From assembly GCA_903867275.1 (NCBI GenBank), contig CAIPQY010000024.1, positions 1 through 8,507 of the forward strand: DNA of 8,507 nucleotides. The letters are read 5' to 3'. The notes under the pieces are model-generated. The model searched no databases. It saw only the letters and a program-made list of their open reading frames with translations, and was not told the DNA's origin. This DNA comes from an uncultured bacterium. Lineage in GTDB: Bacteria; Planctomycetota; Phycisphaerae; Phycisphaerales; SM1A02. Shown here piece after piece: positions 1 through 5,459 of this stretch. The position numbers were made by a program, and so were the translations under genes. Within the stretch, counting starts at the first letter, position 1. Every line of letters begins with the position of its first letter.

Positions 1-1
1 G

Positions 2-160
2 CCGCTGTCGCGCTACAGCAACGAGATCGGCACGGTGTTCGTGGATGGCAACACGTCGCTGGTGAACTACGGGCAGCTGGCCGACATGCGCTCGTGGATC
101 AACCTGCCCGAACTGCCCAACGCGCAGAACGACGAAGCCGTTCATACCGGCAAGCCTTGA
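2..160 (+). CDS. C-terminal fragment of an unidentified protein (5' end outside window)
   Basis: This frame is open from the first bases of the window to a TGA at 158-160 and gives 52 residues, including SRYSNEIGTVFVDGN and LADMRSWINLPELP. The composition looks like real protein, and a hairpin follows immediately. I do not recognise the family. One weak idea is the C-terminal part of a planctomycete H-X9-DG type pseudopilin: those carry an RH...F-DGH pattern, and here RY stands ten residues before a DG in VFVDGN. The key histidine is Tyr, and the residue after DG is Asn, so the match is poor. Its downstream neighbour is convergent, so this is the last gene of a plus-strand unit that starts outside the window. 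I am fairly sure it is coding and unsure of its identity. Confidence 0.6.
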   Translation, partial: PLSRYSNEIGTVFVDGNTSLVNYGQLADMRSWINLPELPNAQNDEAVHTGKP

Positions 161-173
161 GCCGCCGGCTCAA
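157..173. terminator. Perfect 7-bp hairpin between convergent genes, candidate bidirectional terminator
   Basis: TTGAGCC and GGCTCAA form a perfect 7-bp stem around a 3-base GCC loop. The left arm contains the TGA stop (158-160) of the plus-strand gene. By symmetry the right arm contains a TGA on the minus strand (172-170). The position between convergent genes suits a shared terminator. No run of T follows on either strand, so it is not a classical intrinsic terminator; it could instead act as an mRNA 3'-end stabiliser. Confidence 0.4.
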
Positions 174-195
174 CTGGCCGTCGCGTCCTCCAACG

Positions 196-318
196 TCACG
201 CGGATCTGATCCGGCGCGCGTCGACAATGCGTGACAACCCAGGCGGTCCGCCGCCGGCACGCAGCGGCAGGTCGTCGCGCCGCACACCGATGAACGCGAT
301 GCGCAGCGTGTCGCTCAC
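196..318 (-). CDS. Possible small ORF overlapping the exbB stop, unidentified
   Basis: A GTG at 318-316 overlaps the exbB-family TGA (317-315) in a GTGA arrangement typical of translationally coupled genes. The ORF encodes 40 residues beginning VSDTLRIAFIGVRRDDLPL and ends at TGA 198-196. The first 33 residues look protein-like; the end (ARRIRSA) looks arbitrary. Shifting frame within the GCGCGCG run at 214-220 would instead continue as PDQIRVTLEDATAS and end at TGA 172-170, inside the hairpin, for 48 residues. I do not recognise the product. ExbB-type channels are often followed by an ExbD partner, but this is too short, lacks a transmembrane segment and is not ExbD. It may be spurious, since high-G+C DNA gives chance ORFs of this size. 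Confidence 0.3.
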   Translation of the reverse strand: MSDTLRIAFIGVRRDDLPLRAGGGPPGLSRIVDARRIRSA

Positions 319-968
319 ACACCCACCGAGGCCTGCGAAGGCTCGGTGGTCGGCGCCGGTCGCTTGGGCAGACCGGTCTGCGCCGCGGCGATCACCGACT
401 CCATGCGGCCCATGCCGCGATCCGCCAGACCCTTGAAGATCATGTACGGGAACAGCGAGATCAGCGCCACGGTCAGACCGCTCGCGGTGGTGATGAGCGC
501 TTCGCCGATGCCGCCCGACACGCCGCGCGGATCCGCGAGCTGCGTCTGCGCACCGAGCACCTGGAAGCTCTTGATGATGCCGATCACGGTGCCGAGGATG
601 CCCACCATGGGGCTGGCCGTGATGATGGTGCTCATCAGCACGCTGAAGCGCTCCAGACGATGGCGCTGGATCTCGGCGGCCGCCATGGCCACGCCGTCGT
701 CGGCGCCGTCGAGCGCCATGCGCAGCGCCACCATCATCTCGGGCTGCGAACTGTGCTCGCACATCTTCACCACCTCGTCGCGCCGCCCCATGCGCAGCGC
801 CTCCACCAGGCGACCCACGCGGATCTTCGCGGTGACGCCCGACACGCGGCTCCAGAAGAACACGCGCTCGATGGTGATGCCGAGGGAGAAGACACTCAGC
901 GAGAGGAGCGGCCACATGACCCAACCGCCCTTCTGCATGAACTGGATGAAACCTTGGAGAGCACTCAT
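315..968 (-). CDS. MotA/TolQ/ExbB proton channel family protein
   Basis: This 217-residue inner-membrane protein belongs to the family that conducts protons to drive outer-membrane or motility machinery with an ExbD/TolR-type partner. The ATG at 968-966 begins MSALQGFIQF. Predicted membrane helices lie at about 15-36, 108-135 and 157-180, the usual three-helix plan. The two family signatures are present: SPMVGILGTVIGIIKSF (119-135) at the end of the second helix, and GGIGEALITTASGLTVAL (152-169) leading into the third. A cytoplasmic stretch with basic and acidic residues (37-107) separates helices 1 and 2. The C-terminal tail (200-217) is Pro/Thr/Ser-rich. It reads divergently from ispA across 51 bases. 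No ExbD gene is visible, so calling it ExbB rather than TolQ or another subtype is not justified. Family assignment is firm; the exact partner and role are unknown. Confidence 0.93.
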   Translation of the reverse strand: MSALQGFIQFMQKGGWVMWPLLSLSVFSLGITIERVFFWSRVSGVTAKIRVGRLVEALRMGRRDEVVKMCEHSSQPEMMVALRMALDGADDGVAMAAAEIQRHRLERFSVLMSTIITASPMVGILGTVIGIIKSFQVLGAQTQLADPRGVSGGIGEALITTASGLTVALISLFPYMIFKGLADRGMGRMESVIAAAQTGLPKRPAPTTEPSQASVGV

Positions 969-976
969 GGGGCGCG

Positions 977-982
977 ATGATA
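977..982 (-). promoter_or_regulatory. Candidate -10 element for the exbB-family gene
   Basis: The minus strand reads TATCAT here, five of six matches to TATAAT, with eight bases between it and the ATG at 968. A GGGACA (four of six to TTGACA) lies 16 bases further upstream. Transcription would begin within a few bases of the start codon, giving a leaderless or nearly leaderless message. There is no Shine-Dalgarno site before the ATG, which agrees with this. Confidence 0.35.
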
Positions 983-1004
983 CGGATCCCGGCGATTCTG
1001 TCCC

Positions 1005-1010
1005 TATACT
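1005..1010 (+). promoter_or_regulatory. Candidate -10 element for ispA-dxs-ffh
   Basis: TATACT, five of six matches to TATAAT, lies nine bases before the GTG start of ispA at 1020. A start of transcription six to eight bases downstream would fall at or next to the GTG, implying a leaderless mRNA. I find no convincing -35 hexamer at 16-18 bases spacing. No Shine-Dalgarno sequence precedes the GTG. Confidence 0.4.
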
Positions 1011-1019
1011 CGCTGCCGC

Positions 1020-1898
1020 GTGAAAACGGCCCTGCACATCGACGACGCCACCATCCTCGCCTCGGTCGAGACCGCGCTTGCGGCCGCCATCGACGCGCGC
1101 AACCTGGCCCCCCGACTCGCGGAAGCCATGCGCTACGCGGTGCTGGGCGGAGGCAAGCGCGTGCGCCCGGTGCTGACGGTGCGCTGCGGCCTGGCCGCCG
1201 GCGCAACCGACATCGAGCCCCTGCTGCCGGCCGCGATCGCCTTCGAATGCATCCACGCCTTCAGCCTGGTGCACGATGACCTGCCCGCGCTCGACAACGA
1301 CGACATGCGTCGCGGTCGCCCCACCGCCCACAAGGCATTCGGCGAGGCGCTCGCCATCCTCGCAGGCGACGGGCTGCAATCGCTCGCCATCGAGGTGGCG
1401 CTGGCGTCGCCGCGCGACCCGGCGCGCATCGCCCGCGAAGTGGCGCAGGCCTGCACCGACATGATCACGGGCCAGGTGCTCGACACGCTCGGCGGTTTTC
1501 CCGAGGGCTGCACACTGCCTGCCGACCGCCTTGCGCGCATCCACGAGAACAAGACCGGCGCGCTCATCCGAGGCGCATGCCGCACGGGCGCCATCGCCGC
1601 GGGCGCGTCGCCGGCGCTGCTCGATCGCCTCAGCGCCTACGGCGCGGCGATGGGCCACATGTTCCAGGTGGTCGACGACATCCTGGACGAGACGCAGACC
1701 AGCCAGACCCTGGGCAAGAGCGCGGGCAAGGACAAGGCGCAGGGCAAGACCACCTATCCAGCCGTGCATGGCATGGAGCGAAGCCTCCAATTCGTGCAGC
1801 AACTGCTGCAGGAAGCCGAACGCGCCCTCGCACCCATCGGTTCCGAGGCCGACCCGCTTCGAGCCATGGCCTCGGCACTGGCCACGCGAACCCACTGA
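1020..1898 (+). CDS. ispA: Short-chain polyprenyl diphosphate synthase, probably farnesyl diphosphate synthase
   Basis: This cytoplasmic enzyme of 292 residues condenses DMAPP/GPP with IPP, most likely to farnesyl diphosphate, feeding quinone, undecaprenyl and hopanoid/carotenoid synthesis. Family landmarks in order: GGGKRVRP (43-50) binding IPP; first Asp-rich motif DDLPALD (86-92) with the DDxxxxD spacing typical of bacterial FPP/GGPP synthases; RRGRPT (97-102); HENKTGAL (175-182); second Asp-rich motif DDILD (219-223); GKSAGKD (232-238) and KTTYP (243-247). Phe81 is the fifth residue before the first motif, where E. coli IspA has Tyr; a bulky aromatic there favours a short product. The start is GTG at 1020: an in-frame TGA at 978 blocks longer versions, and the next ATG (codon 36) would cut into the fold. 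Length is typical. It leads the dxs-ffh cluster. Geranylgeranyl product specificity cannot be excluded. Confidence 0.93.
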   Translation: MKTALHIDDATILASVETALAAAIDARNLAPRLAEAMRYAVLGGGKRVRPVLTVRCGLAAGATDIEPLLPAAIAFECIHAFSLVHDDLPALDNDDMRRGRPTAHKAFGEALAILAGDGLQSLAIEVALASPRDPARIAREVAQACTDMITGQVLDTLGGFPEGCTLPADRLARIHENKTGALIRGACRTGAIAAGASPALLDRLSAYGAAMGHMFQVVDDILDETQTSQTLGKSAGKDKAQGKTTYPAVHGMERSLQFVQQLLQEAERALAPIGSEADPLRAMASALATRTH

Positions 1899-1972
1899 CC
1901 CACGCGACTTGGGCGCACCCTGCCGCTACCATTGCGACCGAGGTGGACACCCCGCCTTCAACACGAACAACC

Positions 1973-3943
1973 ATGGCCATCCTTCCAACCATCAACGGCC
2001 CCGCCGACCTCCGCAAGCTTCCCGTCTCGGCCCTGCCGGAACTGGCGGCCGAGGTCCGCAAGGCCATCTGCGACCAGTGCATGAAGTCCGGCGGACACCT
2101 TGCGCCGAACCTCGGCGTGGTGGAACTCACCATCGCGCTGCACCGCACCTTCGACTTCGGTCATGACCGCATGCTGTGGGACGTGGGCCACCAGTGCTAC
2201 ACGCACAAGCTGCTCACCGGCCGACAGAACCTGCTCAGCCGACTTCGTCAGCGCGACGGCATGGCCGGCTTCCCCGAACCACGCGAGAGCGGTTACGACC
2301 TCTTCAGCGTGGGACACGCCGGCACCGCCATCAGCACCGCGGTGGGCATGGCGCGCGGCGACACGCTGGCGGGCCAGGGCTGGAGCCCCGACAACGACAA
2401 CGGCCGCCGCGTGGTCAGCCTGATCGGCGACGCGAGCATCGTGAACGGCGTGGCGATGGAAGGCCTCAACGCGGCCGGCACGCTGAAGCGCCAGTTCCTC
2501 ACCATCCTCAACGACAACGGCATGAGCATCGCCAAGCCGCAGGGCGCCATGGCCGGCACCTTCGATCGCATGCGCCTCAGCCACGGCTACGCCGAGTTCA
2601 AGAAGCGCGCCAAGGAATTCGCCAAGCACCTGCCCGGTGGCAAGGGCCTGGCCGACCTGTATCACCGCATGGGCGAGATGAGCAAGGCCGCCGTCAGCGA
2701 AGACGCGTGGTTCGAGCACTTCGGCATGGTGGCGGTCGGCCCGATCGACGGCCACGATTTCCCCACGCTGCTCGAGTTCCTGAACGAGGCCAAGCACTTC
2801 GACCGTCCGATGGTGCTGCACGTGAAGACCGTGAAGGGCAAGGGTTTCTCCTTCACCGAGAACGATCCCAGCGCCACGCACAGCCCCGGCCCCTTCTCGC
2901 TGCCCGACGACATCGAGAGCGAAGGCTGCCGCATCGAACTGAAGAAGAGCGCGCGCAGCTTCACCGGCGCCGTCGGCGAGGCGATGGCCGAGATGATGGC
3001 CCGCGACGAGAAGGTGGTGGTGTGCACCGCCGCCATGCCCGATGGCACCGGCGTGAGCAAGGTCATGCCGAAGTTCCCGGATCGCACCTTCGACACGGGC
3101 ATCTGCGAGAGCCACGCCATGGACATGATGGCCGGCATGGCCAAGAGCGGCTGGAAGCCCTTCTTCGCCGTGTACAGCACCTTCGTGCAGCGCGCCTTCG
3201 ATCAGGCGTTCCAGGAAGTGTCGCTGCAGGGTCTGGCGGTGCGACTGCTGCTTGACCGCGCGGGTCTGGTGGGCGGCGACGGCGCCGTGCACCACGGCTT
3301 CTGCGACATCTCGCTTCTGGCCACGCTGCCCAAGGCGGCCATCATGGCCGCGATGGATGAAGCGAGCCTGAAGGCCGCGATGGAATTCATGCGCACCTAC
3401 GACACGGGCCTCTCGTCACTGCGCTACCCGCGCGATGCCGTGAGCGCCATGTTCGCCGACAAGGCGTGCCCGGCATTCGAGCTTGGCAAGGCGCGCGCGC
3501 TGCTCACGCACGAAAAGCCGGACGCCGCCGTGCTGGGCTTCGGCGTGATGGCCATCGAGGCCATGGACGCCGTGAAGCAGCTCGACGGCGAGTATCGCGT
3601 GAACGTGTACGACGCTCGCTTCGCCAAGCCGGTCGATGCCGACCTGCTGCGCGACCTGATCAGCCGCGGCATTCCGGTGCTGACCGTCGAAGACCACTCG
3701 ATCCGCGGCGGCTTCGGCAGCTGCGTGCTCGAGGCGTGCGCCGACCTTGGCCTGGACACCCGCCTGGTGACCCGCCTTGCGCTGCCCGACCACTGGATCT
3801 ATCAGGGCGAGCGTCGGGAGCAGCTCATCGAGTCAGGCCTGGACGCAGCCAGCATCGCGCGTGCCATCCGCACCGCCGTGGCGGCCGCCCCCAGCGCCCC
3901 GCGTACGGCCGCCGCACGCACGACTGTCCCCGCTTCACGCTGA
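1973..3943 (+). CDS. dxs: 1-deoxy-D-xylulose-5-phosphate synthase
   Basis: This thiamine diphosphate enzyme condenses pyruvate with glyceraldehyde 3-phosphate to DXP, the entry step of the MEP isoprenoid pathway. At 656 residues it is slightly longer than E. coli DXS (620), partly through an Ala/Pro-rich tail from about 637. Landmarks: SGGHLAPNLG (39-48, catalytic-site His42); WDVGHQCYTHKLLTGR (69-84); SVGHAGTAIS (112-121); the ThDP/Mg motif reads GDA (152-154), with NDN at 180-182; GPIDGHD (256-262). In the second domain Glu379 in ICESHA should activate ThDP, followed by YSTFVQRAFDQ (401-411), DRAG (428-431), Asp436, His440 and YPR (485-487). The transketolase C-terminal domain contains YDARFAKPVD (546-555) and VEDH (572-575). 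The ATG at 1973 fits homologues; an in-frame GTG at 1943 would add ten unlikely residues. A 74-base gap separates it from ispA, and 12 bases from ffh. Confidence 0.96.
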   Translation: MAILPTINGPADLRKLPVSALPELAAEVRKAICDQCMKSGGHLAPNLGVVELTIALHRTFDFGHDRMLWDVGHQCYTHKLLTGRQNLLSRLRQRDGMAGFPEPRESGYDLFSVGHAGTAISTAVGMARGDTLAGQGWSPDNDNGRRVVSLIGDASIVNGVAMEGLNAAGTLKRQFLTILNDNGMSIAKPQGAMAGTFDRMRLSHGYAEFKKRAKEFAKHLPGGKGLADLYHRMGEMSKAAVSEDAWFEHFGMVAVGPIDGHDFPTLLEFLNEAKHFDRPMVLHVKTVKGKGFSFTENDPSATHSPGPFSLPDDIESEGCRIELKKSARSFTGAVGEAMAEMMARDEKVVVCTAAMPDGTGVSKVMPKFPDRTFDTGICESHAMDMMAGMAKSGWKPFFAVYSTFVQRAFDQAFQEVSLQGLAVRLLLDRAGLVGGDGAVHHGFCDISLLATLPKAAIMAAMDEASLKAAMEFMRTYDTGLSSLRYPRDAVSAMFADKACPAFELGKARALLTHEKPDAAVLGFGVMAIEAMDAVKQLDGEYRVNVYDARFAKPVDADLLRDLISRGIPVLTVEDHSIRGGFGSCVLEACADLGLDTRLVTRLALPDHWIYQGERREQLIESGLDAASIARAIRTAVAAAPSAPRTAAARTTVPASR

Positions 3944-3955
3944 GCCCTGCACGCG

Positions 3956-5443
3956 ATGTTCGAGCGACTCACTGAACGACTCGGCGACGCGTTCCGCAAC
4001 CTCTCCGGCCGCGGCAAGATCTCCGAGGAGAACGTGCGCGAGGTGATGGCGGAGGTGCGCATCGCCCTGCTCGAGGCCGACGTGCACGTGGATGTGGCGC
4101 GCGACTTCTGCGACGAGGTCGCGCGCGACGCCGTCGGCATGGGTGTCACGCGAAGCCTCTCCCCGGCCCAGGAAATGGTGGGCGTGGTGCACCGCAAGCT
4201 GGTCGAATTGATGGGGCCAGGCGATCCACAGATCGTGCAGGCATCGCCCGGACCAACCGCCATCCTGCTCTGCGGCCTGCAGGGCAGCGGCAAGACCACC
4301 ACCGCCGGCAAGCTGGCCGCCACCCTGCGCCAGCGCGGCCGCAGCGTGATGGTGGCGGCGTGCGACCTGCAGCGCCCCGCCGCAGTGGAGCAGTTGCGCC
4401 TGGTGGCCGAGCAGGTGAACACCGAAGCCAAGGGCGGCGCGCGCGTGGCGTTCTACGGCGAGCCCGAGCGTTGCGCGGAGTACGGCAAGGCGGTCGGCGT
4501 GGCGGTGTCCGTGGCGCAGCGCGCCGTGAAGGCCGCGCGCGAGGGCAAGTTCGACACGCTGATCGTGGACACCGCAGGCCGCCTGCACATCGAGGACGCG
4601 CTCATGCGCGAGCTCGAGGGCGTGCGGCGCGCGGTGGAGGCGCATCAGACGCTGCTGGTGGTCGACTCGATGGCGGGCCAGGATGCGCTCACCGCGGCGA
4701 AGGCCTTCCACGATCGTCTGGCCATCGACGGCATCATCCTCACCAAGTTCGACGCCGATCCGCGCGGCGGCGCGGCGCTCAGCGTGCGCAAGGTCACCGG
4801 CGCGCCCATCCTGTTCACGGGCACCGGCGAGCGCTTCGACGCACTGGAGCCCTTCCACCCCGAACGCATCGCCGGCCGCATCCTGGGCATGGGCGACGTG
4901 GTCAGCCTGGTGGAGAAGGCGCAGGAAGAGGTGGATCAGGCCGAGGCCGAGCGCGTGGCCGAACGCATGGCCAAGGGCCAGTTCACGCTGGACGATTTCC
5001 TCGGCCAGCTGAAGATGATCCGCCGACTTGGCCCCATCAAGAAGGTGCTGGGCATGCTGCCGGGCGTGGGCAGCATGATGAAGGACCTTCCCGTCGACGA
5101 GGGTCAGCTTGACCGCGTCGAGGGCATGGTGCGCAGCATGACGCCGCACGAGCGCGCGAACGTGCGCAGCATCGATCAGCAGAAGAGCCGCGCGCGCCGC
5201 GTGGCGCAGGGCAGCGGCACCACCCTCAACGAGGTGGGCCGACTCGCGAAGCAGTTCGAGATGATGCAGAAGATGATGAGCCAGATGTCCGGCATGGGAG
5301 CCATGGGCAAGATGAAGGCCATGCAGGAGATGTCGGGCAACGCGGCCGCCGCCGGCGGCATGGGCGGCTTCCCGGGCTTCTCGCGCGGCAGCACGCAGAC
5401 CCAGAGCATCAAGAGCAAGTTCAAGCAGCGCAAGAAGCGCTGA
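3956..5443 (+). CDS. ffh: Signal recognition particle protein Ffh (SRP54 GTPase)
   Basis: Ffh binds 4.5S/SRP RNA and signal sequences of nascent membrane proteins and docks with FtsY at the membrane. The 495-residue product has the full N-G-M layout. The N domain begins MFERLTERLG, with the ALLEADV motif at 37-43. G-domain motifs are GLQGSGKTT (107-115), DLQRPAAVEQL (137-147), DTAGR (205-209), TKFDADPRGGAALS (263-276) and the GERFDALEPFHPERIAGR closing region (291-308). The M domain (about 335-450) has the RNA-binding segment SRARRVAQGSGT (411-422) and a Met-rich signal-sequence groove (435-460). It ends in a Gly-rich linker and a very basic tail. The stretch between EQV (152) and DTAGR is roughly 15 residues longer than I recall for E. 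coli Ffh. The ATG lies 12 bases after the dxs stop without a Shine-Dalgarno site, suggesting cotranscription with ispA-dxs. Confidence 0.97.
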   Translation: MFERLTERLGDAFRNLSGRGKISEENVREVMAEVRIALLEADVHVDVARDFCDEVARDAVGMGVTRSLSPAQEMVGVVHRKLVELMGPGDPQIVQASPGPTAILLCGLQGSGKTTTAGKLAATLRQRGRSVMVAACDLQRPAAVEQLRLVAEQVNTEAKGGARVAFYGEPERCAEYGKAVGVAVSVAQRAVKAAREGKFDTLIVDTAGRLHIEDALMRELEGVRRAVEAHQTLLVVDSMAGQDALTAAKAFHDRLAIDGIILTKFDADPRGGAALSVRKVTGAPILFTGTGERFDALEPFHPERIAGRILGMGDVVSLVEKAQEEVDQAEAERVAERMAKGQFTLDDFLGQLKMIRRLGPIKKVLGMLPGVGSMMKDLPVDEGQLDRVEGMVRSMTPHERANVRSIDQQKSRARRVAQGSGTTLNEVGRLAKQFEMMQKMMSQMSGMGAMGKMKAMQEMSGNAAAAGGMGGFPGFSRGSTQTQSIKSKFKQRKKR

Positions 5444-5459
5444 CGGTTCACGCCCGGGC

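Noticed and set aside
969..1895. Upstream in-frame extension of the exbB-family gene across ispA
   Set aside because: The frame stays open by chance through ispA; the conserved protein begins at MSALQGF (968) and the extension resembles no family.
1943..1972. In-frame GTG as an earlier dxs start
   Set aside because: It would add VDTPPSTRTT, which looks like untranslated leader, and it has no ribosome binding site at the right distance.
1958..3295. Open frame of 445 codons on the minus strand, antisense to dxs
   Set aside because: It is His/Ala/Val-rich and repeats the composition expected from the complement of high-G+C coding DNA; the plus-strand DXS explains the region completely.
3935..5149. 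Open frame of 404 codons on the minus strand, antisense to ffh
   Set aside because: It is dominated by His, Ala, Arg and Leu, with no recognisable domain, and is a shadow of ffh.
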